Assembly: GCA_903847605.1 (NCBI GenBank)
Contig: CAINED010000029.1
Coordinates: forward strand, 62,001-126,000
DNA length: 64,000 nt
Direction of reading: 5' to 3'
DNA from: an uncultured Hyphomicrobiales bacterium
Lineage (GTDB): Bacteria; Pseudomonadota; Alphaproteobacteria; Rhizobiales; Beijerinckiaceae
The position numbers were made by a program, and so were the translations under genes. Under the pieces are notes generated by a model. The model worked only from the letters and a program-made list of their open reading frames with translations. It was not told the DNA's origin and ran no database searches. Positions 44,241-53,354 of this stretch are shown in pieces; the stretch's first letter is position 1; each line of letters starts with the position of its first letter.

Positions 44241-45929
44241 ATGGCCGAGGCCGAACACAAGCTTGCGAACGGCAAGACGCGCATCGATTTTCAGACGGCG
44301 CCCGATGCTTACCGGCACTGGAAGCTCGCGGTCGAGGGAGACGCCGCGACGCTGACAATGGATGTCGACGAGAACGCCGGCCTGTTCGAAGGCTATCAGC
44401 TCAAGCTCAACTCTTATGATCTCGGCGTCGATATCGAACTCGCCGATGCGCTGTTGCGTCTGCGGTTCGAACATCCGTCGGTCAAAACCGTCGTCATGCG
44501 CTCCGGCAAGGAGCGCGTCTTCTGCGCCGGCGCGAACATCCGCATGCTCGCGGGCGCATCCCATGCGCACAAGGTGAATTTCTGCAAGTTCACCAACGAG
44601 ACGCGCAACTATGTCGAGGACGCCAGCGAAGTCTCGGGCATCAAGACGCTTTGTGTCGTCAACGGCACAGCAGCGGGCGGCGGCTACGAACTGGCGCTGA
44701 CAGCCGATCACATCATGCTGGTGGACGATGGCACGGCGGCGGTGTCGCTGCCGGAAGTACCACTCCTGGCGGTGTTGCCGGGTACCGGCGGTCTCACGCG
44801 CGTCGTCGACAAGCGCAAGGTGCGCCGCGACCATGCCGACGTTTTTTGCACGATCGAGGAAGGCATTCGCGGCAAGCGAGCGCAGCAATGGCGTCTCGTC
44901 GACGAACTGGCGCCGCAGAGCAAGCTGACTGAAAAAGTCGCAGAACGCGTGCAGGCGCTCGCGTCTTCGTCGTCGCGCAATGGCCCGCAAAAGGGCGTGA
45001 CGCTGACGCGGGTTGCACGCACGTTTTCGGGCGACGATATCGTCTATTCCTCGCTGAAGGTGAGCATCGACCGTGCCGCGCGGATCGCCAACATCATGGT
45101 GATCGGTCCCGAAGCCGCGCCGCCGGCCTCCGTCGCCGCCATGCTGGAGCAGGGTGCGCAATTCTGGCCGCTGCGCATCGCGCGCGAACTCGACGACGCG
45201 ATCCTGCATCTGCGCAATAACGAATTCGAAATCGGAACTTTCGTTTTCCGCAGCGAGGGCGACGCGGCGCTGGTGCGCGCTTATGACGAATTCCTGCTGG
45301 CGCAGAAGGACAACTGGTTCGCGCATGAAATTTTGCATTTGTGGAAACGCGTGCTGAAGCGTCTCGATGTCACCTCCCGCACCATTGTCGCGATGATCGA
45401 GCCCGGCTCCTGCTTTGCCGGCACGTTCGCGGAAATCGCGTTTGCGGCCGACCGTTCCTACATGCTCATCGGACAGATGGAGGGCGACAATCGCCCGCCG
45501 GCGCGTATCGTGTTGTGCGGCACGAATTTCGGGCCCTATCCCATGAGCAATGGACTGACGCGGCTTCAGTCGCGCTATCTCGGCGACCCGGGCCAGCTCG
45601 ACGAACTCAAGGGCATGCAGGGAGAGGGCATCGAGGCCGACGAAGCCGAGGAACTCGGGCTCGTCACCTTCGCCGCCGACGATATCGACTGGAACGACGA
45701 AGTGCGCGTGTTCCTCGAAGAGCGCGCGAGTTTCTCGCCCGATTGCCTGACCGGCCTCGAGGCGAACCTGCGTTTCGTTGGTCCGGAGACGATGGAAACG
45801 AAAATCTTCGCGCGGCTGACTGCATGGCAGAACTGGATCTTCCAACGGCCGAACGCCGTCGGCGAAGAGGGCGCGTTGCGCCGCTACGGCACAGGCCGCA
45901 AACCGAATTTCGACATGCGGCGCGTGTGA
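44241..45929 (+). CDS. boxC: Benzoyl-CoA-dihydrodiol lyase (2,3-epoxide ring-opening)
   Basis: A 562-residue BoxC. It opens the ring of 2,3-epoxybenzoyl-CoA, releasing formate and 3,4-dehydroadipyl-CoA semialdehyde. It is a long crotonase-fold protein: the first half carries FCAGANIRMLAGASH and GTAAGGGYELAL then SLPEVPLLAVLPGTGGLTR. The second half has a related fold with CFAGTFAEIAFAADRSYM. The ATG at 44241, following a GGGGAGA site, is chosen over the upstream in-frame ATG. It is the first gene behind the second BoxR-type site, with boxB 25 bases downstream. Confidence 0.94.
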   Translation: MAEAEHKLANGKTRIDFQTAPDAYRHWKLAVEGDAATLTMDVDENAGLFEGYQLKLNSYDLGVDIELADALLRLRFEHPSVKTVVMRSGKERVFCAGANIRMLAGASHAHKVNFCKFTNETRNYVEDASEVSGIKTLCVVNGTAAGGGYELALTADHIMLVDDGTAAVSLPEVPLLAVLPGTGGLTRVVDKRKVRRDHADVFCTIEEGIRGKRAQQWRLVDELAPQSKLTEKVAERVQALASSSSRNGPQKGVTLTRVARTFSGDDIVYSSLKVSIDRAARIANIMVIGPEAAPPASVAAMLEQGAQFWPLRIARELDDAILHLRNNEFEIGTFVFRSEGDAALVRAYDEFLLAQKDNWFAHEILHLWKRVLKRLDVTSRTIVAMIEPGSCFAGTFAEIAFAADRSYMLIGQMEGDNRPPARIVLCGTNFGPYPMSNGLTRLQSRYLGDPGQLDELKGMQGEGIEADEAEELGLVTFAADDIDWNDEVRVFLEERASFSPDCLTGLEANLRFVGPETMETKIFARLTAWQNWIFQRPNAVGEEGALRRYGTGRKPNFDMRRV

Positions 45930-45954
45930 GCCGCGAAACACAAAGGAGGACGCC

Positions 45955-47403
45955 GTGCTTGACCTGATCAACGTCGACTATTCCACGCAGATCCCGAACA
46001 ACGTCGATCTCGCCAGCGACCGTCAACTCCTGCGCGCGCTCGAAAAATGGCATCCAGGTTATATTGACTGGTGGAAGGCGATGGGGCCGGACGGTTTTCA
46101 GGAACAGCTCGTCTATCTGCGCACCGCCGTCTCGGTCGATCCCAAGGGCTGGGCGAAATTCGGCTATGTGAAAATGCCTGAATATCGCTGGGGCATTCTG
46201 CTCGCGCCGCAGGAAGAGGGACGCAAGGTCAATTTCGGCCAGCATATGGGCGAGCCTGCCTGGCAGGAAATACCGGGCGAATATCGCGCCATGCTGCGCC
46301 GTCTTGTCGTGATCCAGGGCGACACCGAACCGGCGTCCGTCGAGCAGCAGCGCCATCTCGGCAAAACTGCGCCTTCGCTTTACGACATGCGCAATCTCTT
46401 CCAGGTGAATGTGGAGGAAGGTCGGCATCTCTGGGCGATGGTCTATCTGCTGCACAAATATTTCGGCCGCGACGGTCGCGAAGAAGCGGATGAATTGCTG
46501 GTGCGCCGCTCCGGCGACAAGGACAAGCCGCGCATGCTCGGCGCCTTCAACGAGGAGACGCCGGACTGGCTCTCATTCTTCATGTTCACCTTCTTCACCG
46601 ATCGCGACGGCAAGATGCAGCTCGAAAGCCTGGCGCAGTCCGGCTTCGATCCACTGTCGCGCACCTGCCGCTTCATGCTGACGGAAGAAGCCCATCACAT
46701 GTTCGTCGGTGAGACCGGCGTCGGCCGCACGATTCAGCGCACCTGCGAGGCGATGAAGGCGGCGGGAATCGAAGACCCGAACGATATCGCTAGGATACGC
46801 GCCCTCGGCGTGATAGATCTGCCGACGGTGCAGAAAAAGCTAAACGTGCATTATCCGCTGACGCTCGATCTGTTCGGTGCGGAGATTTCGACCAATTCGG
46901 CGAATTTCTACAATGCGGGCCTCAAGGGCCGCTTCCAGGAAACCAAGATCGACGACGATCATCGCCTGACGAATTCCACCTATCCTGTGCTGAAGATGGT
47001 CGATGGCAAGATCGCGAAAGTGGACGAGCCGGCGCTGACGGCGCTCAACATGCGCCTTCGCGACGACTACACCGAAGATTGCGCCAAGGGCGTCGAGCGG
47101 TGGAACAAGATCATCGAAAAGGAAGGGATCAATTTCCGTCTCGATCTGCCGCATGTCGCGTTTAACCGTCGTATCGGCGAATTCCGCAACATTAACGCGA
47201 CTCCCGCGGGCATTCTGCTCTCCGATACTGACTGGGCGAAGGTGCGCGACGATTATCTGCCCTCTTCGTCCGATGGCGACTTCATCGCCTCGCTGATGAA
47301 GCCGGCCTACGAGCCGGGCCAGTACGCCTCGTGGATTGCGCCCCCGCGCATCGGCATCGACAGCAAGTCCGGGGATTTCGAATATGTGAAGATTGCAGCC
47401 TGA
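45955..47403 (+). CDS. boxB: Benzoyl-CoA 2,3-epoxidase, diiron oxygenase component
   Basis: A 482-residue class I diiron oxygenase that epoxidises benzoyl-CoA with O2, using electrons from BoxA. Candidate iron ligands are in ExxH motifs: Glu155-His158 in EEGRHLW and Glu245-His248 (or 244/247) in TEEAHHMF, with a further Glu130-x-x-x-His134. The opening LDLINVDYSTQIPNNV and the block MLGAFNEETPDWLSFF are hallmarks. The start is GTG 45955 with an ideal AAAGGAGGA site four bases upstream. Length equals that of characterised BoxB proteins (about 475). A terminator hairpin separates it from boxA. Confidence 0.95.
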   Translation: MLDLINVDYSTQIPNNVDLASDRQLLRALEKWHPGYIDWWKAMGPDGFQEQLVYLRTAVSVDPKGWAKFGYVKMPEYRWGILLAPQEEGRKVNFGQHMGEPAWQEIPGEYRAMLRRLVVIQGDTEPASVEQQRHLGKTAPSLYDMRNLFQVNVEEGRHLWAMVYLLHKYFGRDGREEADELLVRRSGDKDKPRMLGAFNEETPDWLSFFMFTFFTDRDGKMQLESLAQSGFDPLSRTCRFMLTEEAHHMFVGETGVGRTIQRTCEAMKAAGIEDPNDIARIRALGVIDLPTVQKKLNVHYPLTLDLFGAEISTNSANFYNAGLKGRFQETKIDDDHRLTNSTYPVLKMVDGKIAKVDEPALTALNMRLRDDYTEDCAKGVERWNKIIEKEGINFRLDLPHVAFNRRIGEFRNINATPAGILLSDTDWAKVRDDYLPSSSDGDFIASLMKPAYEPGQYASWIAPPRIGIDSKSGDFEYVKIAA

Positions 47404-47423
47404 CTTCCCGCGGCTGTAACCTT

Positions 47424-47450
47424 GCGGGCTGGGAAACCGGCCCGCTTTTT
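47424..47450 (+). terminator. Intrinsic terminator between boxB and boxA
   Basis: GCGGGCTGG, a GAAA tetraloop and CCGGCCCGC form a 9-bp stem (one T-G wobble), followed directly by TTTTT. This is a textbook intrinsic terminator located inside the operon, 21 bases after the boxB stop and 25 bases before the boxA start. It could reduce boxA expression relative to boxB. Confidence 0.8.
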
Positions 47451-47474
47451 CCTTTATGAGAGCGAGGGTGAGGG

Positions 47475-48680
47475 ATGGCGCAGGCCGTGAGCGACGTGCT
47501 GAAACAGCATCTGATCGATCCCGAGGTGTGCATCCGCTGCAACACCTGCGAGGAGACTTGTCCCGTCGATGCGATTACGCATGACAACAACAATTATGTG
47601 GTGGACGCATCGAAGTGCAATTTCTGCCTCGATTGCATTTCTCCCTGTCCCACAGGCTCAATCGATAACTGGCGCGTGGTGAATGCCGCCTATAGCGTCG
47701 ACGAGCAGTATTCGTGGTCGGAACTGCCGGTGCAGCAGGATATCGCCGTGCAGTCGGCGAATGACGAAACCGGCGAAGCGCTCGACGAGGAAGCGGCAGC
47801 GCTGATCGCCAGCGCGCATCAGGGCACCGGCGGTAAGCCGATTGCGCCGGCGAGCTCTGCAAAACCTTCGGTCAATCTTTTCAATCGCGGCAGGCCCGCG
47901 CTCGCGATTGTGACGGGTAATTACCGTCTGACCGCCGAGAATGGCGACAATGACGTGCGCCACATCATTCTCGATTTCGGCGATACGCGCTTCCCCGTGC
48001 TCGAAGGGCAGAGCATCGGCATCCTGCCTCCGGGCGTGGATGCGCAGGGCCAGCCCCATCGCATGCGGCTCTATTCGATCGCCAGCCCGCGTCATGGTGA
48101 GCGGCCCAACACCAACAATCTCGCGCTCACTGTGAAGCGCGAGCCGCATGGCGTCTGCTCGAATTACGTTTGCGATCTGAAGAAGGGCGACAAGGTGCAG
48201 GTCGCCGGTCCCTTCGGCGCGACCTTCCTGATGCCGAACGATAGCGCCGCCAATATCGTGATGATCTGCACCGGCACCGGCTCGGCGCCGTTCCGCGGTT
48301 TCACGGAATGGCGGCGGCGGATGACGCCGGATGCAGTGGGCCGTATGGTTCTGTTCTTCGGCGCAAGGCGGCCTGAGGATCTGCCCTATTTCGGGCCGCT
48401 GCAGAAAGTGCCCGACAGTCTGCTGGCGAAATTCTTCGCCTATTCGCGTGTGCCGGATGCGCCCAAAATCTATGTGCAGGATCGCATGCGCGAGCAGGCG
48501 GACATGCTTGCTCCGCTCATGCAATCGGATAAGACGCATATCTATGTCTGCGGGCTGCGCGGCATGGAACAGGGCGTCGACGCCGCGCTGGACGATATCT
48601 GCCGCGGCAGTGGCGTGAAGTGGAGCGAGCTTCGCGAGAGAATGCGCGGCGATGGGCGTTATCACGTCGAGACCTATTGA
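47475..48680 (+). CDS. boxA: Benzoyl-CoA 2,3-epoxidase, iron-sulfur flavoprotein reductase component
   Basis: A 401-residue reductase that passes electrons from NADPH via FAD and iron-sulfur clusters to BoxB. The N-terminus has two [4Fe-4S] motifs: Cys19, 22, 25, 29 (CIRCNTCEETCP) and Cys48, 51, 54, 58 (CNFCLDCISPCP). A linker of about 80 residues follows. The C-terminal ferredoxin-NADP reductase domain has RMRLYSIASPRHG for FAD, CTGTGSAPFRGF for nucleotide binding and YVCGLRGME near the end. The ATG has a GGGTGAGGG site. It follows boxB after a terminator hairpin, and the next gene begins directly at its stop. Confidence 0.95.
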   Translation: MAQAVSDVLKQHLIDPEVCIRCNTCEETCPVDAITHDNNNYVVDASKCNFCLDCISPCPTGSIDNWRVVNAAYSVDEQYSWSELPVQQDIAVQSANDETGEALDEEAAALIASAHQGTGGKPIAPASSAKPSVNLFNRGRPALAIVTGNYRLTAENGDNDVRHIILDFGDTRFPVLEGQSIGILPPGVDAQGQPHRMRLYSIASPRHGERPNTNNLALTVKREPHGVCSNYVCDLKKGDKVQVAGPFGATFLMPNDSAANIVMICTGTGSAPFRGFTEWRRRMTPDAVGRMVLFFGARRPEDLPYFGPLQKVPDSLLAKFFAYSRVPDAPKIYVQDRMREQADMLAPLMQSDKTHIYVCGLRGMEQGVDAALDDICRGSGVKWSELRERMRGDGRYHVETY

Positions 48681-50564
48681 ATGCATGCAGGGGAGGGGGA
48701 ATTGACTGTTGCAATGATGGACCAAGCACGGGAGCGCGATCCCGGCTTACTGTTCTCTGCCCCCTCTGTCGCCATCGAGACCCGCGCAGATGGCGCGAAG
48801 ATATTTCGCTCGGCAAGGCCATTGCCGGACTACGAGCGCTGCATCGGCGAATGGCTGGTACGCCACGCGCGCGACATCAGCGACCGGGATTTCCTGTGCG
48901 AGCGTGAAAGCAACGAGCCGGATGCGCAATGGCGCCGCCTCACCTATCGTGAGGCGCTCGCGAAGGTCGAGGCCGTCGCGACATGGATATTGCGCAGCGG
49001 ACTTACGGCGGAAACGCCGATTGCCGTTTTGTCCGATAATTCGATCGATCACGCCTTGCTATCGCTGGCCTGCGCGCATGCCGGCGTTCCCGTCGCCTCC
49101 ATCTCTCCTGCCTATTCGTTGCTGTCGAAAGATCACGCGAAGCTGAAGTCCATCATCGGCCAGTTGACGCCGGGCGCGATTTTCGTCGCCGATGGCGCGC
49201 CATTTGCGGGCGCGGTTACGGCGCTCGACGGATTGCACAAGGCGAAGATCATCGCGGGCGCGAATGCAAGCGGCAGCATGATTTCCTTTGCCGAACTTCT
49301 CGCGCACAGGGACGAAGCCGCCGTCGGGCGCGCCTTCGCAGGCGTTACGCCCGATACGGTTGGGAAGATACTGTTCACGTCGGGTTCGACGGGCGAACCC
49401 AAGGGCGTGAAAAATACGCAGCGTATGCTCACGTCGAGCCAGGTTTCCAAAGCCATCGGCTGGCGCTTTCTGGAGACGACTCCGCCCGTGACGCTCGACT
49501 GGCTGCCGTGGAGCCACACATTCGGCGCGAACCACAACTTCAACATGATCCTGCGTAACGGCGGGACCATGTATATCGACAACGGCAAGCCAGCGCCGGG
49601 ACTCTTACAACGCACGATCCGCAACATTCGTGACGTGCCAGGCAATATCTATTTCAACGTGCCGCGCGGCTACGATCTTCTCGTGGCCGAAATGAAAAAG
49701 GATGCCTCGCTGGCAAAGGCCTTCTTCGAGCCGTTGCAAATCGTCTTCTATGCCGGCGCCGCCTTGCCGCAAAATACATGGGACGATCTCGTGTCGCTGT
49801 CGCGCGAAGTCGGCGGTGCGCCGGTGGTGCTGACATCGGGATGGGGGTCGACGGAGACTTCGCCGCTCGCGACGGATTGCCATTTTCAGGCGGAACGCTC
49901 CGGCAATATCGGCGTGCCCGCTGCGGGCGTCGATCTCAAGCTCGTGCCGAACGGGGACAAGCTCGAAATTCGCGTGAAAGGTCCGGTGGTGACGCCCGGT
50001 TACTGGCGGCGTGACGACATTACGAAAGCGGCCTTCGACGAAGAAGGATTCTATTTGATCGGCGATGCCGTGCGGTTTGCCGATCCTTTGGACCCGGGAA
50101 AGGGCTTGTTCTTCGATGGTCGCGTCGCCGAAGACTTCAAGCTGACGACGGGAACATGGGTGAGCGTCGGCTCGATGCGCGTTGCGGGCATTTCTGCGCT
50201 CGCGCCAGTCGCGCAGGACATTGTCGTGACTGGCCACGGCCGCGCCGATATGGGTTTCCTGATCTTCGCGAACATGCCGGCCTGCCGGGAAATCGCGGGG
50301 GCAAGCGCAGAGACTGCAGCAGAGGACGTTCTGCAGCATCCGGCAGTGGTTTCGCGCGTGCAGTTGGGGCTGCGTGCGCTGAAAGGGCAGGGTGGCGGCT
50401 CGTCCACTTATGCAACCCGCGCGCTGCTGATGAACGAACCTCATTCCGTTGACGCCGGCGAAATTACCGACAAGGGCTACACCAACCAGCGTGCGGTGCT
50501 GGCGCGCCGTGCGGCGCTGGTCGACGAACTTTATGCCGGCAGCGCACGCGTCATCACGCCATAG
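48681..50564 (+). CDS. Feruloyl-CoA-synthase-like AMP-forming acyl-CoA ligase
   Basis: A 627-residue acyl-CoA ligase closest in character to feruloyl-CoA synthase. The ATP loop FTSGSTGEPKGVKN and the GWGSTETSPL block are present. The C-terminus EITDKGYTNQRAVLARRAAL is the subfamily mark, where the usual C-terminal GK-type lysine motif is altered. Start is uncertain: ATG 48681 abuts the boxA stop, but a GGGGAGGGGG site favours TTG 48702, and ATG 48714 is another option. As the last gene of the box unit it would activate a second aromatic acid (hydroxycinnamate or substituted benzoate), widening the input to the cluster. Confidence 0.85.
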   Translation: MHAGEGELTVAMMDQARERDPGLLFSAPSVAIETRADGAKIFRSARPLPDYERCIGEWLVRHARDISDRDFLCERESNEPDAQWRRLTYREALAKVEAVATWILRSGLTAETPIAVLSDNSIDHALLSLACAHAGVPVASISPAYSLLSKDHAKLKSIIGQLTPGAIFVADGAPFAGAVTALDGLHKAKIIAGANASGSMISFAELLAHRDEAAVGRAFAGVTPDTVGKILFTSGSTGEPKGVKNTQRMLTSSQVSKAIGWRFLETTPPVTLDWLPWSHTFGANHNFNMILRNGGTMYIDNGKPAPGLLQRTIRNIRDVPGNIYFNVPRGYDLLVAEMKKDASLAKAFFEPLQIVFYAGAALPQNTWDDLVSLSREVGGAPVVLTSGWGSTETSPLATDCHFQAERSGNIGVPAAGVDLKLVPNGDKLEIRVKGPVVTPGYWRRDDITKAAFDEEGFYLIGDAVRFADPLDPGKGLFFDGRVAEDFKLTTGTWVSVGSMRVAGISALAPVAQDIVVTGHGRADMGFLIFANMPACREIAGASAETAAEDVLQHPAVVSRVQLGLRALKGQGGGSSTYATRALLMNEPHSVDAGEITDKGYTNQRAVLARRAALVDELYAGSARVITP

Positions 50565-50572
50565 GTTCGAGT

Positions 50573-51589
50573 ATGAAAAGCAGGGCAGTCATCATCAACG
50601 GCGGCTTTGGGATCGACCATCTCGATGCCGTGACGCGCGAGGAGCGCGAACCCGGTCACGGCGAGGCGCTGGTGCGGATCGAGGCCGTCAGCCTGAACCG
50701 GCGTGATGTGCTGCTGGCGCAAGGCATTTACAACCCGAGACAGAAGTTGCCGATCGTGCCCTGTTCGGACGGCGCAGGCGTCGTTGCCGCGGTGGGGCCA
50801 GGCTGCAAGCGCGTGAAATTGGGCGACAGGGTCGTCATTCACATGTTCCCGGGCTGGCTTGCAGGCGAGCCGGATCGCGACAAGCTGGCGACTGGCCTTG
50901 GAGGTCCGGGCGGCGATGGGACGTTGCGTCAGCATATATCGATCAGCGAAAACACGTTGATCGCTTTGCCGAAGAGTTTGTCCGTCAATGCCGCAGCGAC
51001 ATTGCCCTGCGCTGCGCTGACGGCGTGGTCGGCGATTGTCGAAAGCGGGCAGGTACGCGCCGGCGATCACGTCATGGTGCAGGGCACAGGCGGCGTTTCT
51101 CTCTTCGCTCTGCAATTCGCCAAGATGTGCGGCGCTCACGTCGTCGCCACCACGTCTTCGGACGAAAAGGCGCAAAAGCTGCGTGCGCTCGGCGCGGATG
51201 CGGTCGTGAACTATCGCACCAACAAAGATTGGGCGGCCGAGGGGCGCGATCTCGCTGGCGGGCGTATCGACCTCATCGTCGATGTCGGCGGCGCCGATAC
51301 GCTGGACGCAGGCCTTCGCGTGATCCGTCCCGGCGGGACGATTGCGCTCATCGGCGTGCTCTCCGGCGCAAAGGCGGAGATCAATCTGCCACTCGCCGTC
51401 ATGCGTCAGGTGCGCCTGCAGGGCGTCACCTGCGGCCACCGCGAGAGCTTTGAGGCCATGCTGCGCGCGATCGGGCAGCATGGCATCGATCCTGTCATCG
51501 ATACGATCTATCCGCTCGAAGAAGCGCGCGCGGCCTTCGCGCAAATGGCGGAAAACCGCCACGTCGGCAAAATCCTGGTTTGCCCGTAG
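50573..51589 (+). CDS. MDR-family alcohol dehydrogenase / quinone oxidoreductase
   Basis: A 338-residue medium-chain dehydrogenase/reductase. The catalytic-domain opening GHGEALVRIEAVSLNRRDVL and PCSDGAGVVAAVG are typical. The nucleotide-binding motif is HVMVQGTGGVSLFALQFAKM. The cysteines that bind catalytic and structural zinc in alcohol dehydrogenases are mostly missing (NRRD replaces the CxxD type), so it is more likely a zinc-independent quinone oxidoreductase or enoyl reductase. It begins only eight bases after the ligase gene, so it probably belongs to the box transcript; NADPH-dependent reduction of an unsaturated or quinoid intermediate is possible. Confidence 0.87.
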   Translation: MKSRAVIINGGFGIDHLDAVTREEREPGHGEALVRIEAVSLNRRDVLLAQGIYNPRQKLPIVPCSDGAGVVAAVGPGCKRVKLGDRVVIHMFPGWLAGEPDRDKLATGLGGPGGDGTLRQHISISENTLIALPKSLSVNAAATLPCAALTAWSAIVESGQVRAGDHVMVQGTGGVSLFALQFAKMCGAHVVATTSSDEKAQKLRALGADAVVNYRTNKDWAAEGRDLAGGRIDLIVDVGGADTLDAGLRVIRPGGTIALIGVLSGAKAEINLPLAVMRQVRLQGVTCGHRESFEAMLRAIGQHGIDPVIDTIYPLEEARAAFAQMAENRHVGKILVCP

Positions 51590-51682
51590 TTAGGCCTGAG
51601 GTCGCCGCCCTTGACGGCGGGCCCGGCATTCGCGACCTTACGCCGACAGCGCAGCCAAAAAATTGCGCGGCGGGAGGATTGC

Positions 51683-52303
51683 ATGATCGATTGCTACACC
51701 TGGACGACGGACAACGGCTACAAGCCGCGCATGATGCTGGAAGAGACGGGTCTGCCACATCGCATCATTCCCGTGAATATCCGCGAAAAAGCGCAGATGA
51801 AGCCGGAATTTATGAAGATCAGTCCCGGCCACAAGATTCCCGCCATCGTCGACCACGACGGACCGGGCGGCGCGACCGTGACCATGTGCGAGACCGGCGC
51901 GATCCTCAAATATCTCGGCGAGAAAACCGGCAAGTTTTACCCGGCCGATCCCGTGACGCGCGCGAAAGTCGATCAGTGGCTGTTCTATGGTTCGGCCACG
52001 TTCACGACGCTGGCGCAGCAGTTCGGCCACTGGACCATCCGCTCGCCGGTGAAGGCGCCGCCGGCGCAGGAGTTTTACGATGCCAACCTGCGCGACATGC
52101 TCGGCATTCTCGACCGTCACCTCGCCGACAATGAATATTTCGGCGGCGCATACTCCATCGCCGACATGACCATGTATTCGGACGTGCATATTCATGGCGT
52201 CAACGACATCGGTCTGAAAGACTATGCCAATGTGAAGCGCTGGCATGACGCCATCGAGGCGCGCCCTGCTGTTCAACGCGCGTGGGGACCGTTTCCCTCG
52301 TAG
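51683..52303 (+). CDS. Glutathione S-transferase family protein (YfcG/YghU-like)
   Basis: A 206-residue GST. The thioredoxin-fold domain contains MIDCYTWTTDNGYKPRMMLE, GHKIPAIVDHD with the cis-Pro of the glutathione site, and CETGAILKYLGEKTG with the conserved Glu-Thr pair. The helical C-terminal domain has YSIADMTMYSDVH. Thr8/Asn10-type residues near the N-terminus resemble YfcG/YghU disulfide-bond reductases. The upstream part of the frame is non-coding; ATG 51683 has a GGGAGG site. It follows the MDR gene by 93 bases and precedes two iron-type receptors. It might detoxify epoxides from the box pathway; that is inference. Confidence 0.87.
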   Translation: MIDCYTWTTDNGYKPRMMLEETGLPHRIIPVNIREKAQMKPEFMKISPGHKIPAIVDHDGPGGATVTMCETGAILKYLGEKTGKFYPADPVTRAKVDQWLFYGSATFTTLAQQFGHWTIRSPVKAPPAQEFYDANLRDMLGILDRHLADNEYFGGAYSIADMTMYSDVHIHGVNDIGLKDYANVKRWHDAIEARPAVQRAWGPFPS

Positions 52304-52318
52304 ATCCGGGAGGCTGCG

Positions 52319-53341
52319 ATGAGGATGATTTTGCGCGCCGGCGTCTTTGCGGCGGCTTTGCTTGCGGCTGCGACCGCGCAAGGGGCGGACGACGCCCTGA
52401 TCGCCGCGGCAAAGAAAGAGGGCCGCGTCACCTGGTATACGACGCAGATCATAAGCCAGATCGTGCGGCCGACGGTCGACGCCTTCGAAAAGAAATACGG
52501 CATCAAGGTCGATTACATCAGGGGCAATGCGATCGAATTGTCATTGCGCGTTTCTACCGAAGGCAAGGCCGGCCGGATTATCGCCGATGTCGTCGACGGC
52601 ACGGGTACAGCGGTGAATTTGCGCCGCGAAGGACTGATTGCGAAATATCAGCCTGCCAACGCATTGCCCGCGCAATTTCGCGATCCCGACGGTTATTGGG
52701 TTGCGACAAATCTTTATGTACTGTCCTTTGCCTACAACACCGATCTCGTGAAGAAAGACGAAGTCCCGCGTACCTGGCAGGACCTGCTCAATCCCAAGTG
52801 GAAGGGCAGGATCGCCTGGAACATCACACCGTCTGCAGGCGCGGCACAGGGCTTTATCGGCACGGTGTTGGCGGAATTGGGCGAAGACAAGGGCAAGGCC
52901 TATCTGCGCGAACTCGCAAAGCAGAATGTCGTCGGGCTGAAAGTTGCGGCGCGTCAGGTGGTCGACCGCGTCGTCGCGGGCGAATATGCGATTGCGATCA
53001 ATATCTACAACAATCATCCGCTTGTCAGCGCGGAGCAGGGCGCGCCCGTGAACTGGTCGCCCTCGCAACCGGCGACAGCGGTCTTCTCGATTGCGGCGCT
53101 GACCGAGAAAGCGCCGCATCCCAATGCGGGCAAGCTGCTGATCGATTTCATCACATCGCCCGAGGGGCAGAAGATTTACGCCGCCGCTGGCGAATTGCCT
53201 GTCGATCCCAATGTTTCGCCGAAATATCCGCATCTGCGGCCGGACGGGAAAAGCTATCGCGCGATCTATTTCACGCCCGAGGAACTCGCCGCGAAATTGC
53301 CGGCGTGGTCGAAAGTCTTCGACGAACTGTTCAGACCCTGA
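52319..53341 (+). CDS. Periplasmic iron/organic-acid-type solute receptor (copy 1)
   Basis: A 340-residue extracellular solute-binding protein of the type-2 fold related to ferric (FbpA) and 2-aminoethylphosphonate receptors. A Sec signal (about 1-22) ends in AQGAD. The mature part starts ALIAAAKKEGRVTWYTTQII and carries VRPTVDAFEKKYGIKVDYIR. PHPNAGKLLIDFITSPEGQK is the usual C-lobe motif. The tyrosine pair of iron-binding members is not evident, so an organic ligand is likely. It is followed after 13 bases by a paralogue. No permease or ATPase gene is adjacent. Confidence 0.9.
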   Translation: MRMILRAGVFAAALLAAATAQGADDALIAAAKKEGRVTWYTTQIISQIVRPTVDAFEKKYGIKVDYIRGNAIELSLRVSTEGKAGRIIADVVDGTGTAVNLRREGLIAKYQPANALPAQFRDPDGYWVATNLYVLSFAYNTDLVKKDEVPRTWQDLLNPKWKGRIAWNITPSAGAAQGFIGTVLAELGEDKGKAYLRELAKQNVVGLKVAARQVVDRVVAGEYAIAINIYNNHPLVSAEQGAPVNWSPSQPATAVFSIAALTEKAPHPNAGKLLIDFITSPEGQKIYAAAGELPVDPNVSPKYPHLRPDGKSYRAIYFTPEELAAKLPAWSKVFDELFRP

Positions 53342-53354
53342 GAGAGGAAAGCGA

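Noticed and set aside
44202..45971. 589-codon open frame opposite boxC
   Set aside because: Antisense of a strongly conserved boxC gene; no recognisable domain.
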